Origin: Ophioderma brevispina
Lineage: Eukaryota; Echinodermata; Ophiuroidea; Amphilepidida; Ophiodermatidae
Length of the DNA: 64,000 bases
Direction: 5' to 3'
NCBI GenBank assembly: GCA_023653785.1
Contig: JAMKCH010002965.1
Span: 62,001-126,000, forward strand
Under the pieces are notes generated by a model. The model was not told the DNA's origin. It was given only the letters and a program-made list of their open reading frames with translations, and made no database searches. Both the position numbers and the translations under genes were made by a program. Below, piece after piece: positions 12,185 to 24,719 of the stretch. Position 1 is the first letter of the stretch; every line of letters starts with the position of its first letter.

Positions 12185-12380
12185 CACATCTGTCTCATCT
12201 GGGAGGAAGTGAAGGAATGACGGAAGAGCGGAAGAAGAAAAGTCACAAATTTGGGTCGGTCTTGATCCAGGGGCCCTCTTAGTCCCAGTCCCGTGACCGG
12301 GGATACCATAGCATACCACTCAGTGCTGTGGGATTTTGTGAGATTCAGTGGTCTAAGGGGTATGATGGGGGAACGAGTTG
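12185..12380 (-). repeat. SINE-like, tRNA-related sequence, copy 1
   Basis: Shares blocks with 12670-12960: GTGAAGGAATGA, GGAAGAAGAAAAG, a GATACCAT block and GGATTTTGTGAGATT followed by GTGGTCTAAGGG. On the minus strand the second copy has GGTTCGAGACC, which fits an RNA polymerase III B box; in this copy that box is degraded to GGATCAAGACC. Confidence 0.45.
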
Positions 12381-12644
12381 GCGTAGCGTATCTTCCTTCG
12401 CCTTTCACCAATGAGGTCTCGGCAGGGGCTCGTTCTCGGCGGCTTTATGTGAATTTGGTTTCTCGATCCATATTCGTTCCCGCAGGTTTTCTCCGGCTAC
12501 TCCGGTTTCCTCCTGCTTCTAAAATCGAGCTTCTTGGCATAAATCTTTTCCGGTATCATGGTTTCTCTGATGTGCTGAGCGCCTTTCATGGCTGCCGCAC
12601 AGCGCCTTGCACGTTTACGTGGCTGTGTTGCGCGTTAAAAATAT

Positions 12645-12960
12645 TCAAATTATTATCATTATGATTAACCCTAACGCCACATCTCATTCTGTATCTAGCT
12701 TATCTCCCGGGAGAGTGAAGGAATGATGGAAGAGGGGAAGAAGAAAAGACGCAAATACGGGTTGGTCTCGAACCATAACCCAAGGGCCGCAGTCCAATGA
12801 CCAGTGATACCATGCTACCACAGCGTTACTGGCCCGGCCAGCGATTTTAAGCTCATGTGTCTTTGTTTGATGACGCAATCGCTACTTCCAGGACTTAGTG
12901 CATTTTTCTCACTGCTGCAGGATTTTGTGAGATTCGGTGGTCTAAGGGTTAAGATGAATA
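12645..12960 (-). repeat. SINE-like, tRNA-related sequence, copy 2
   Basis: On the minus strand, TGGTAGCATGG is followed by GGTTCGAGACC in the order and rough spacing of pol III A and B boxes. A pyrimidine-rich body and a short ATAATGATAATAATT tail (complement of 12645-12665) follow. This is the arrangement of a tRNA-derived SINE. The plus strand also carries GTGGTCTAAGGG, which resembles a leucine or serine tRNA A box, so the orientation is not fully settled. Confidence 0.45.
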
Positions 12961-13728
12961 CAATGAAAGTGCCTGCAAATTTCATCTGAATTAAAGAGCT
13001 TTTTATAACTACCATATTCTATATGACTATTTTAATTCCTTGCCAATCCTTTCAAATTATGTGCATGAAGAAAAGTATTCCAGTGCAAAATTGTTTAAAA
13101 TGGTCACTATTCTCACATATTAAAGTGCCCTTGCCTCAAATGGCCATTTTCAATCATTGAATCTATTTCAGGAACTGTCGAATTCGCCTGACAATGCTGA
13201 ATTAAAGAATGAAACGCACAAACAAATGAAAAATAAACACTAAATAAGAAAGAAATTTAATATCATAATAACAACAATATGTGGAGGACAGTTCCTGGCA
13301 GGTCAGTAATTTGCAAATGTTTTGTCTGTCTGTAATTTGCAAATGTTTTTTGTCTTTCAGTAATTTACAAAATGGTATGTCCATTAGTGTCAATGTTATT
13401 GATTTCATATCTGGTTGGGTGGTTTTGAAGGGCACAAAGTCGACAACAATCTGTATATTGCTTGTGCTGGGCCTGACTATATATAATCTTGAGTTGCTTT
13501 GAAAAATGCATTCGAAATCAGTTAAAATGTTAAAAGCTGTGTTATTAGTAGGGGCTGCCATCGTTGTGTGTATGTGTGATGTCAACATGGCGTGTCGTGT
13601 CGATGTTGGAATAATCCAAATATGTTTATATAAATACTGCCCATGTTAAAAAAAGACAAACAAAAGCCCAAAAACCATCAATATATAACGATTGAAGAGA
13701 AACAAGAAAAGTAAAACAATCGGTTAGA
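12961..13728. other. unassigned intergenic sequence
   Basis: AT-rich. An internal direct repeat of AATTTGCAAATG and CAGTAATTT blocks lies at 13304-13375. The antisense 128-codon open frame at 13202-13588 has no recognised motif. Confidence 0.5.
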
Positions 13729-13732
13729 TTAA

Positions 13733-14081
13733 GCCACCATCATGATTCACCTGAAAGAGTCAAAATATTTGAAATTTTCTGAAATAGCTTAAAGTGAAGG
13801 ATAAGCCTGTAGAATTCTCATAAGTTATTTTTTACAACTGAAAAATTGACGGAAAAGTAAGAGAACAGCAGTGTTCAAAGATATGAATTTCCATTGAATT
13901 ATGCGTTGTAGTAAGTGTCCGTACGGACAGTAATTACTAAAATATTCAATTTTGTTCTTATTGGGTTACTTTTGGGCTTATAACTTGTAGGGTATGTAAG
14001 GATACCTATATTTGTTACGACATGCAAAATCTGCCATTTTGAATTGTAATTTTCGATTAGCAAACCATGATAATGCCTTTA
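13733..14081 (+). mobile_element. TTAA-flanked MITE, family 3, copy 1
   Basis: Homologous to 18230-18596 in the same orientation. Shared blocks are AGTCAAAATATTTGAAATTT, ATTCTCATAAGTTA, TAGTAAGTGTCCGTA and TTGTAGGGTATGT. It is flanked by TTAA on both sides (13729-13732 and 14082-14085). The left terminus is degraded; the right retains ATAATGCCTTTA. Confidence 0.7.
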
Positions 14082-14085
14082 TTAA

Positions 14086-14977
14086 ATGTACACATATTTC
14101 AATTTGACATAAAGCATAAGTAACACAGCCGCCAGACACCTTGTTCCTCAACTGGATGCCTATCGGATTGATTGACAATCCTAAAATGTTGACATGATTT
14201 TGGCCTCGGAAATTTTAAATATTAAGACGATCGACATGAGAAAAAGATCTTAATGACAGGCCTATAATTATTAGTAGAGTGTTTAGTAAGGAACGTCTCA
14301 CAACGCCCATGTTTCAGACTGGTGACATTCTATTAATAGCTGCAAGACAAAAACATAGAATTCATTTTGATTAAGAGAGAAATCTGTACTGTGGGCAGGC
14401 ATTGTGGGTACAGGTTCTGTTAGATTATGAAGAAATTGATGTTTTGCGTTGTTGTCATCATTTCGTCATGTGCAATTAGACCATGATTGTCTGGTAACAT
14501 TTTGTATGTTGTTTGGGTCGTTCTCAAGGGAGTGGTCAATTATTTATGCCAGGGGGGGAATGGAGGATGTCAACTTTTTTTGACAATTAATTTCGCGTTC
14601 CCCCTCGCGCTTCCGTTCAAAAATTTCACACTCCCCCCTTGATAATGATGATTTCCCCAGTTAAAAAAAGGGTCATGTTCCCTTCTCGTTGATGGTTGAA
14701 AAATTCATGTTCCCCTCTCTCTTACAAAAAATTTTATTAAAAAAAAAAAAAAAAAATCCTCCACCCACCCCCCCCCCCCCCCCCCCACCCCCAACCCCCC
14801 CCGCGGAACTAATGACCCCTGCCTTAGTGCAGGAAGACACATATGGGTATTGCCACTGTAGTGTTGTTGTAGTCTGTGGATGTTGTCTGTTGTGAAAATG
14901 GGGGGGTTAACATTTGCCCGTTTAAATATCCGCATACTTTGATGGACTCTTAAACCAAAACATAAGTCATAGGTGCT
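14086..14977. other. unassigned sequence with long A/C homopolymers
   Basis: No gene recognised. A poly-A run joins a long, nearly pure C tract at about 14738-14810. Apparent proline-rich or glycine-rich frames here are translations of the homopolymer. Confidence 0.6.
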
Positions 14978-15160
14978 GCAACATGAGGACCCTCATTTGT
15001 TGATGAGGTCAAAGGTCACATATAGGTCACATGTCATGTGGATAAAAATTGTAGAAAGGTAAAATTGATCTCAGTTGAAAAGTTCAATTGGAACAATATG
15101 GTTTAAGGATATTGCATGGAAACCCTCATTTGTTTATGAGTCAAAGGTCACTTATTAATG
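14978..15160 (+). repeat. imperfect direct duplication, about 136-bp period
   Basis: CCTCATTTGTTGATGAGGTC followed by AAAGGTCAC at about 14990 recurs as CCTCATTTGTTTATGAGTC plus AAAGGTCAC at about 15124. The first copy contains AGGTCA-A-AGGTCA. Confidence 0.55.
15006..15018 (+). promoter_or_regulatory. perfect DR1 nuclear-receptor-type site
   Basis: AGGTCA, one A, AGGTCA, followed by a third AGGTCA at 15024-15029. This is the consensus DR1 sequence for HNF4/RXR-type receptors. It lies in a duplicated non-coding segment with no gene nearby, so function is unproven. Confidence 0.35.
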
Positions 15161-15557
15161 TCAAAGTCCTGAAAACGTGATGGCAGGCGACACTAGCGGT
15201 CTGAGGATGTGATGTATTTTTTTAAATTGACTAGAGTTTAGTACCATCCACAAAGTTTTTTTCCATTTTTTCCAAAAATCGTCACAAGGAATCCAAAAAA
15301 CAAAATATGAATGGCCATCATCAAATATGGAATTGAAATGTAAATCAAATCTAATCCAAACGGGCCTAGTCTTTGAGTCAGTGGTTACAGAAAATAACCA
15401 CTTCAAACTTTTTGAGACATCTGAAATCGCCCACCTGACTTGTATGTTAAAAATATTTGCCTCTGGACAAGCATAAAATAATAAACAAGAATCAGCTGCA
15501 GAGAGAACAAGAATGGCTTAATGACCAAAGAGGATGACCTAAACATGTTTGCCCAGA

Positions 15558-17533
15558 AGGAATTAATCTCAGGACAGATAAAATTCATCCAAGACCTTGA
15601 AGACTCTATTATTAAGCCTTGCAACTTATTAAAGCCATATCACCATATTTTTTTTTCAAAAAGATGACAATTTTTTTAGAATTTGCTGAAAATTTGCTGT
15701 GATTCCAAAAGGAAACTAGTGTAGATCCTATAATAAACACCTGAGGGGGATTTGGCAGTTTTGGAAGAAATTATTTTAAGCAATTTAAAGTAGTGAAAAC
15801 ATCATTTCCAGCATTCATCAAGTCGGGGAAAAAAAAACAGTGTTGGAGATTTTGATTGCAAAAAAAAAAAAAAAAGTGACTTGCTTGTCCCGATTGTTGG
15901 GCATTTATAGTAGAGTATTTGAAAATAAGAGGCGGGCACTTCTAAGAGAGTGCATTTTTCGAGGGAGTACGTTAATCAAGAAAACGCACATTATAGAGGA
16001 ATTCCAAAAAGTATTTCTTTACCTTCGAGAAATAAATTTTTACCAAGCAGCAAAAATTGGGATTTTATTTAAGAATAAACATGCCTTCATTCAAGAAGCA
16101 GTGGTTGAGGGAAATTTACCGTCTATTCGCCACTACCCGAATCGGTTGCATTGTCGGAGGCTATTGACCTATTCACAGCAACTGTGAGATTATTGTAGCA
16201 GAGTTACTCTTTGGAAATAATGCCACTCAGCAATGATCAAAGAACCTACAACTGGTTATAAAATCTCCTCTACAATACTTGTACCTGTACACAATGTTTA
16301 TGGCAGTATAAAAGAATGCCGTATCCAATGATAGCAGCAATAAAACTACACCCCCAAATCCATCAGTGGGTCTGCTTCGCACCAAAAGTTTGATTAAAAT
16401 TTGAAAGGAAAAAACAAAACAAAACAGTATCCTTTTTCCTTGCTACCAATGTCTACGTATCCTGTATTAATATAGAGATTTACTTATCACATTTGGGATG
16501 ATAAAGAAGGCACCCCTATTCAAATTTTTTGAAGGGGGATGACCCGATATTGATAGAATGGCCTTCACCCCAAAAAACCCTTTTTGAAAAGTTTTGTGCC
16601 GATATTCACCCATTTATGTAGAGCCGCTGAAACGTGATTTTGTGAAATCCCCATAGAGTACTTGTAAAATTAATATTGGTCGACCAAAATGGGGCACTTT
16701 TTTGCTCCATAACATCCAAACCAAACTCCTTTAGCCCTAAGAATTGTACTGGTAAATGAGAAAAATAGTAGCTTTTATTCAGATACAAAAATTTGAACAA
16801 CTTGCAATAAAATCTGGGGGTTCAAGGGACGATGCTATTAGCGATCGACCATTGCCCTTTGAGCAACACCAACTGGTGAGCAAAGTGAGCAGAAAAAAAA
16901 AATTAAAGTCCACGTTTGACGAGATCTGCACCTCCTAAAATATCTTAGTCCTCTGGCCTGTTACTGCAACTAAGAGTCAAATTTTATAAATAAATAATGA
17001 TAATAGACACATTTTTTTTGAAAGTGCATTTCTGCAAGACTTATAGTGAATATTAATTATAAAATCATGCTTGAAATAATTATAAACACACTGGGGAAAC
17101 TCAAACTGCTTTGAAACTTGACGGGAAGCATGGGTGACAACGGAATCATTTTTTTCTTCTTCATTTTGTATTAAATGAGTTACCCAAAAGGGAAATCAAC
17201 TAATTAGTAAACATGGCCAGCCGGCACCACACATGTTACACATATCTTTGTAATGAATCAGAAGGTGTTTGAACAATCCCATAATGCATTGCAATGTGCC
17301 ATACTCTACTGTACAAAACACATGTCAGACAAAAGTGTACAGAAAGCTGAGGACCACAAAACATTTCATGATCATGCTAGAATTCCCCTAAGTACTAACA
17401 CTTTGGGGGTGAAAATGAGTGGAAAAGTCAGGGTTTTATGTGATAAGAATAGGATTTTGGTGGGAATCACATGATCCTATTGTGGTGAAATTCCAAAACT
17501 GGTGCAGTTGGGATTGACTCATACACCCTCTGG
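15558..17533 (+). repeat. 1.9-kb dispersed repeat, copy A
   Basis: Aligns almost colinearly with 21925-23835, with many small indels. Landmarks common to both include GCAACTTATTAAAGC, GATTCCAAAAGGAA, a block encoding EGNLPSIRHYPNR, CCATCAGTGGGTCTGCTTCG, CACTGGGGAAACTCAAACTG and CACTTTGGGGGTGAAAA. Its right end also occurs alone, inverted, at 10179-10305. The best open frame (15840-16187, 115 codons) contains VEGNLPSIRHYPNR. Reading both copies together continues to KGDVKVAE-LFGNNAT, which faintly resembles an ankyrin-type helix pair. I would not assign a function. Confidence 0.7.
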
Positions 17534-18229
17534 TAATGAATTAAAACTGCTCTGATATACCTTGGAAAATGCTCTCAATTCAAGACAGATAACGTACAAA
17601 TCCTATATTCCCCATATAATTCCGATATTCCCCGTATTTTTGTTCAATTTGTCCTAGATTTAGCCAATATTTTTGCAACAAAATTGTGTCCCCACAGATC
17701 AATTTCAGCAAGGTAGTGAATTAACCCTAACACATCGGGGTATATCATAAAAAGCGGTGGTAATTAACACTAGAGTGCATCGGCACAGGGTACTTGGGCT
17801 TAACGCTGCTCTGACGTCACTCTTGCCTTATCCCAACCTTGTGGTCAAGCCTTTGAACTAAGAGTAGAAAAACATTTTGTAAATCAGTCACGTACTCCAT
17901 TTCCTTTTGACAGAATGGTGGTGAAAATCGGAATAGGTAAACTCCCACTGAAAAGTGTATTATGGGGATCTTTTTTTTTTGTTTTGATATTTAAGGTTCA
18001 ATTAGGTGTATAAAATTTGTATCCTGAAATACTATGCAAAAACTTATTTTCAGTTAATCAAAAGCTAGACCGAAATTAATTTCAACGTCAGGGATAATGG
18101 ATTGACTTTGTACACGGCAACAGGCTTCAAGTTCATGCTACCAGCACCAAGCCTAAAAAAATGCTGTCTTGGTGTGGGAGGCCAGAAAAAATGGGGTAGG
18201 TGGATTTTTTTCCAGCTTTTGACTATTAA

Positions 18230-18596
18230 AGGCACTATAAGTGATCCGCCCGAAAGAGTCAAAATATTTGAAATTTGCAGGGATAGCTTACAAGTGTAGG
18301 ATGAGTCTGTACAATTCTCATAAGTTAATTTTTCCAACTGAAAAACTGATAGAAAAGGAAGAAAAATGACAGTGTTCCAAAATATGAATCTTCATTCAGT
18401 TACGTGCTGTAGTAAGTGTCCGTATGGACAGTAATGACTAGAATATCTGATTTTGTCCTTATTAGGCTGCTTTTGGTTGTATTACTTGTAGGGTATGTTA
18501 GGACACTTATACTTGTTACAGAAATGCAAAAATCTGATTTTTGATGATTCTTTTTTTTTTTTGATTTTCTGATTTAGCAAATCACTGATAGTGCCT
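18230..18596 (+). mobile_element. TTAA-flanked MITE, family 3, copy 2 (best preserved)
   Basis: A 367-bp element with termini AGGCACTATAAGTGAT...ATCACTGATAGTGCCT and TTAA directly on both sides (18226-18229 and 18597-18600). It has a central palindromic GTCCGTATGGAC. No coding capacity. Confidence 0.85.
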
Positions 18597-18600
18597 TTAA

Positions 18601-19636
18601 AAACAGGAGGATTATGAGAAATATGCATTGAATGATTAATAATAGACTTATTTATCAATTATTCAGAAATATCAGTTTTAGGCATATTTTTTTTGCAATT
18701 TAGTATGAATAAATTTTCCAAAAATGGACAAGGAGAGGGCAAATTAATTTTTCTTGAAATTCCAGTATTTGACTTTAAGACACCAATGTTATGGAGAACT
18801 AAAAGTTACTTATGAATTGATAAAATTGTGACATATCATCATAATATCCAATCTTGAAACATTCTAAGAGTAATTATGACAGGACTTGTAGGAAGTCTAC
18901 GCTGCAGATCCAACAGTTGATTTCTTCTACCGTTGATACCAGTGGTCAATAATTCTTATTGTATGGCCCTTCAAATGCAATTAAGCCTATTTGGCTATTA
19001 CAAGCTGTGTGATTAATTGACTGACCGCTTAGATCAATGACTAATCAATCGTGTTACGCTGGTTAACTAAGCGGACATGATGTTATTGAGATAACGCCAG
19101 GCCAGTGGAGGGTGGGTTGGTAAGGCGTAAGCCGTGACATCAGATTGGGGCTTCTATCTTGGGGTTGACCTGAAGAAAAGTCACAAGGTGAAATCAATAT
19201 TGTATTTATAGCAGAGAGTTGCAGAGTGAGATTGAAGCTGTGTTCTGTGTAGTCTCTCATAGCACAGGAAATAATGCTTCACTGGCTGAATGTTTAAGTT
19301 TTTAAAAAGTATTCCAAAAATATTATTCTTTACAACCTTATTAAATGCATTAGCGAACATTTTAGAGTCTTAGACTCGTCTGTCAACACTAGCTATGAAG
19401 CAACCACTCGTGTATTCAATTTGATAGACCCCAGTATGCTCCTCTGCTGCAGTTCTTTAGACCCCCTGTTTTGAATATGCTCCAGTTCTTATGACCCTTA
19501 TTTTTTCCCCAAACACCTGAAATTTTACTTTTATTGCCCCAAAATTGAGTTTTGAAATTGGTCCAAAAAATTGGTCCAAAACTCAGTTCTGAAGACCCTA
19601 CTTTAGGTTATTCCTCCCGTGTAATATTGCACAGAA
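18601..19636. other. unassigned intergenic sequence
   Basis: No gene or repeat recognised. Confidence 0.5.
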
Positions 19637-19726
19637 CTAGTCTAGTGTCAAGACTTCAACGAGGGATTCTATAGCATTATTCAGTAAGGCATATAATCCC
19701 TCATTGAAGTCTTGACACTAGACTAG
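19637..19726. repeat. near-perfect hairpin, 32-bp arms
   Basis: The left arm (19637-19668) and right arm (19695-19726) are reverse complements at 31 of 32 positions, separated by a 26-nt loop. The arms contain GTGTCAAGACTTCAA and its complement. It could be a minimal fold-back element or give a hairpin RNA. No transcription evidence exists here. Confidence 0.85.
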
Positions 19727-20897
19727 ATCAATGAATATTGCATGGCAGATTGACCCTACTTTCACCTCCCCCCCCCCCAAAAAAAAAATTTGTCTTGTCA
19801 GCTGCACACCCCTACCCAAACCAAAGTTGAGTGTGTCCCTTCCCTCGGATTCGAGAGTTTTTGAGTACATAGCAAATTGACCATGAATGTAAGCAAGCAT
19901 TCACACCCCAAATAGTCTGCCGCATTTCAAATGTGCAACTGCCACTCTCTGTACGCCCTTCTGCGATTAACTACTTTGTGTCAAAAGCTCAATGACACAG
20001 AAAGGGCATAAATAATAACTGGCCCAATCTTTATATCTTACATGTGTGCATGTTTGACAATGTCGGCAATTGAAGGCAATAACAACGCCACAAAAAGGAA
20101 GGGGAAAAAAAACGTCTCAAGAATCCAGGTGTAACAGATGAATAATTCAGGCAAACGATGGATTTTGATACAATAGCTAAGGCACAGCCTGACGCTCATT
20201 AATGTTTCATCCCAAAGTCTTCTATGAGAAGTAGTGACACCTTATGTCTTGGGAGAGACTGCGGAGGAATGTGGATTTGAAATAGGGTCAGTTAATGGAG
20301 GAAGAATATTCGGTCCGATACAACTCATTAACCCATTTTGCGATTCATTTTTCATGTCATATTCTGAATTTGCCTTCGCAATTTTTTGTGTTGCAGCTAC
20401 CCGCGATTGACGAAACAGTGCGGGGGTATTCACCTTGAGTGATATATGGCGGGGTGATGTGGGTTAACATTTCTGGACTTTTTGAAGCATGCTCCCGAGT
20501 TATATGAGTCTGTTTGTCAAATTCAATATTCGTCCAATTCGGAGCAAGCGTGAGGACCCAAACCATTCGCTGGTATAATTGTCACCATAGGGAGAATCTT
20601 TAACTGTGCTTCAGTCGCTGGCCTGAATGTAAGAGCCCAAGTTATGGATTGTTTTTGTACTTTTTTTTTTCCATAACTTGTGTTTTCAAGGTCTTTATGA
20701 AGTATAAAACCCCCCAGTCTAACAAAAAATATATTAATTATGCTTTTCCGTACTAAAAGGGGGCAAACTCAATCAACAATTCGTCCCCCAAACTTGAGAA
20801 TTTTGATATCGACAGAAGTTATATTTTTCTCATACCCAGGGACAGGGAATTGTTGCCTTTTATGTTATGAACAAAAAACCTCCCAAAGATGGCGGTC
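19727..20897. other. unassigned intergenic sequence
   Basis: Contains a C/A homopolymer tract (about 19769-19789) and a short hairpin around AAGTTATGGA / TCCATAACTT (20639-20690). No gene recognised. Confidence 0.5.
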
Positions 20898-21032
20898 TGG
20901 TAGCATAGAGGCTGTGGGGGGGTAGCAAAGAGGCGTCGGGTAGAAAAGACAGGCGTGGGTAGCAAAGGCGGCCATCGTTAGCAACGGCAGCTGTCGTAGC
21001 AAAGACACTGTTGGTAGGAAAGACGATGCAAG
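20898..21032. repeat. degenerate 18-20-bp minisatellite
   Basis: Seven imperfect copies of GTAGCAAAGACGGCTGTCG-like units (GTAGCATAG, GTAGCAAAG, GTAGAAAAG, TTAGCAACG, GTAGGAAAG and so on), purine-rich on the plus strand. Confidence 0.75.
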
Positions 21033-21924
21033 CGGGTGTGGTACTTTTAAAATTGGGAGTCAAAATAATAATTCTCTGAATAACACATTCCAAAACTACA
21101 GGCCAAAGTGACCCTTATAAAGCATCCAGAATCTATTTTTGGCACCAAAACCCTTGAAAATGGGGGGGGTGGTATGGGCAAAAAATGACCGCTTGTAACC
21201 AAGAACTCTGGCGCAAGTAAGAGGAAGGTTTCTGGATAGAGTGTTGCAATTTTAAAGGAACAAGGGACATTTGAAACAATAGTGCGCCCTCAAGATTTCC
21301 AAATGATATTTTGCATGGTTAGGCTTTTATATCCAAAAGCCCTCAACCCGAAATGATTTAAGACCAAATAGCTCCTTTATGGGTAAAAAGGACGATTTTA
21401 TAATTTAACGTCGCCGCGACGACGTTAAATTCAGCATACAGCGAAAATGGCGTTTAACACAAGAACACGCATGCCGTATGCATGTTTCCCACGATTATGC
21501 ACACTGTTTGTCGGTCTATAACCTTTGTGGTTTTAAGATCAGTGAGTACGAGTCAAAAGTATCAGGGTAATATACACATTTGTTGATGTGTAAAGTACGG
21601 AAGGAAAACTTCAAAGTGGACTCCCAAAATTAACCTGGATGTCTGTATCCTCATTATCAATGTCCTATCTGTTTTGGGGTTATGTCTATTTTTAGTGTAA
21701 AATAATTCTCTGTTCTTCCAATGGCCTACCTATCATTTGAGAGCAAATTGAAGAAATTCATATTTTGTGAAAATGTGCCAGTTGCCGCTTTTTAAGGTCG
21801 GAAACTGATGGCATGCATCTGGGTGGAAAGGAAAAACAAGAAAAGTCAGGGAATTCTAGAGTTACCCAATTAGCGGCAACCATCAAGAATTATGTATGAC
21901 AAATCCTTAATGTGACAGGAGGAG
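21033..21924. other. unassigned sequence with a 12-bp-arm hairpin
   Basis: No gene recognised. AATTTAACGTCG and its exact reverse complement flank a 6-nt CG-rich spacer at 21402-21431. Confidence 0.5.
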
Positions 21925-23835
21925 ATTTAATCTCAGACAGATAAATTCATACAAAGCCCATGGATTGAGTATTCAGGCTTGCAACTTATTAAAGCTATAC
22001 CAATTTTTTTTCAAAAAGATGACAATTTTAGAAATTGCTGAAAATTTGCTGTGATTCCAAAAGGAATAGTGTATCTTATACTAAACACCTGAGGATTCTT
22101 GAAAGGTTTTGAAGAAGAAAGAGAAAAATTATTTAAGGCAATTTAAAGTATGAAAAACACTCATTACCAGCATCATCAAAGTCGGGAAAAAATAATGTTG
22201 GGATTTTGATGCAAAAAAAAAAGAAAGGACTTGCTTGTCCCGGATTGTTGGCATTTTATCAGTAGAGTATTTGAAAATAAGAGGCGGGCACTTCTAAGAG
22301 ATGATTTTCGAGGAGAACGTTATCAAGAAATTCTAGTAGGAATTCCCAAAATGTATTTATCTTACATTTGAGAAATAAAGGTTACAAGCAGCAAAATGGG
22401 AGTTTTTTACGATTACACATGCCTTCAGTCATAAGCATTGTTGAGGGAAATTTACCGTCTATTCGCCACTACCCGAATCGGTTTTGCATTGTCGGAGGCT
22501 GGCTATTGACCTATTCACAGAAAGGAGATGTTAAGGTAGCAGAGGTACTCTTTGGAAATAATGCCACTAACATGATCAAGAAATACACTGGTATAAATCT
22601 CCTTACAATACTTGTACTTTGTACACAATGTTTAGCGTTCAACGAATGCGGTCTACCAATGATAGAATAGCAATAAAACTAACCCCAAATCCATCAGTGG
22701 GTCTGCTTCGCACCAAAAAGTTTGATTAAAATTTGAAAGGAAAAAAACAAAAAAACACAGGTATCCTTTTTTCTGGTTCCCACGTCTACAGTATACTGTA
22801 TAATTATACATTTTATGATCACTATGTGGGATTATAAAGACAGGCACCCTATTCAAATTTTTTGAAGGGGGATGACCATATTGGGGAATTTTTTTTTTTT
22901 TTTAGAAGGGCTTACCCAAAAACCTTTTGAAAAGTTTGGACGATATTTAACAAAAACCCATTCCGTGAGAGCTGAAAAGTTGGATTTTGTGAATGAAATC
23001 CCCAGATACTGTGTAAAAGAATATGGGTCGGACCAAATGGGGCACTTTTGGTCATAACATCAACCAAAACATCTCTTTAGCCCTAAGATTGTACATGGTA
23101 ATGAGAAATAGTAGTTCTTCGATACAAAAATTGAACAACTTCGCATAAATCTGGGGGGCAAGGACGATGCTATGCGATCGGACCAGCCCTTTGAGCAAAC
23201 ATCAACTGGGAGCACAGTGAGGCAGAAAAAAAAATTAAAGGTCAAAGTTGGGATCTGCACCTCCCTAAAAATTATTTAGTCGGCCTGTTCTGCAACTAAA
23301 GTCAAATTTAATATAAATAATGTAATAGAACAACATTTTTTTTTGGAAAGTGCCTTTCTTCCAAGATATTCTAGTGACTATTAATTATAAATTATGCTTG
23401 AACTACTATAAACACACTGGGGAAACTCAAACTGCTTCGTAACTTGACGGGCAGCAGGGGACAGACGGAGTCATTTTTCTTAGTCATTTCTCTTTTAGAT
23501 GAGTACCCAAAAGGGAGCCTCAACTATGTAAGTAAACATTGCAGCGGCACCAACAATGTTTACACATATCTTTGTAATGAATCAGAAGGTGTTTTGACCC
23601 ATCCCATCATAAGGCATGCAAATGTTCCTATATCTTACTGTACACAACACATTCAGTACAAAAGTGGACAAGAAGCTAGAGGACCACAAAACATTCATGA
23701 TATTGCTAGAAATTCCCCTACGATACAACACTTTGGGGGTGAAAAATGAGTGTAAAAGTTCGGGTTTTTATGTTAAGAAGGATTTTGTGGGATCACAGAT
23801 TCCTATGTGGTGAAATTAAAAAAATGGTGGAAGCT
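21925..23835 (+). repeat. 1.9-kb dispersed repeat, copy B
   Basis: Second copy of the 15558-17533 repeat, same orientation, about 4.4 kb downstream of its end. The coding-like block EGNLPSIRHYPNR is retained in a frame running to KKYTGINLLTILV. Different single-base slips break different parts of the two copies, so joint reading would be needed to judge whether a protein was ever encoded. Confidence 0.7.
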
Positions 23836-23857
23836 TGGGATTTTGAAAAAAAAATAT

Positions 23858-24110
23858 TCGAGTTTTGCAAAAATATTCAGAGTTTGCCAAAAATATTCAG
23901 AGTTTGCAAAAACATTTCAGAGTTTGCAAACAATAATTTTGCAAAAAAATATGCACTAGTTTTGAAGGAATTATTTTATAGTTTTGCGAAGGGGATGTAA
24001 TAGTTTTGCAATATATTTACTACTTTGCGAAAATATCTTTACGTTTTGCAAGATATTTATAGTTTGCGCAAACTAAAGCAGAGTAGTTTTGCAAAAAATT
24101 CATGTTTTTG
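23858..24110. repeat. degenerate TTTGCAAAAATATTC tandem repeat
   Basis: Units of about 22-25 bp, with AGAGTTTGCAAAAATATTC closest to consensus. There are four clear copies at 23868-23930, then a longer tail of TAGTTTTGC-related degenerate units up to about 24110. Confidence 0.7.
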
Positions 24111-24719
24111 CAAAACAAAAATTCATTAAATTTTCGGCGAAGAAAATTTTCCGATTCGTATCGGAGACAGTCGCAGCAATTTACGGGAACTTCCGGACCT
24201 CACGGAAAAGAACCGAAATTGGACGGAGGAAACTACGAGATAGTTTAACCACCAGGGCACGCCAAAGCCATTTTACAAGAACTGGTCGTAACAATGAAAT
24301 GAAAGTGCTACACACTAAGCGTGTGGGGCGTCGTTGTTATTTCTAAACAGTGTGTTTTTTCAGGTGACTATCTTGGAATTAAAAGTGCTCGATCCCATTA
24401 CAGGAGAGCGTAATGAAAATTTAAAAGTATAGACCTCTGGAAAGGGAACTCATAGTATATATAAAACCGCTTCAGCAAATAACATCTACTTCAGTATTAG
24501 AAAGTTGAAGATATCTATATACCAATGTAGGAAGATTGCGCGCACTATACACTGACCAATTTATCGGATTTTACCGAGGAATACATGAAATGCATTGGAA
24601 CTGAACTCAAAGATGTAAATTGTCAACGGTTTTGAACGAGTTTAAGTCGTCCAGGAGTAGGTTTACGATTATAGTATAATTATTATTTGTTATTTTATTT
24701 TTTAATATATTATGATATG
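24111..24719. other. unassigned sequence before the satellite
   Basis: An 85-codon plus-strand open frame (24089-24346) is basic in composition but has no recognised motif. Nothing else identified. Confidence 0.45.

Noticed and set aside
14689..14935. Proline-rich and glycine-rich frames
   Set aside because: They translate the poly-C tract at 14760-14810.
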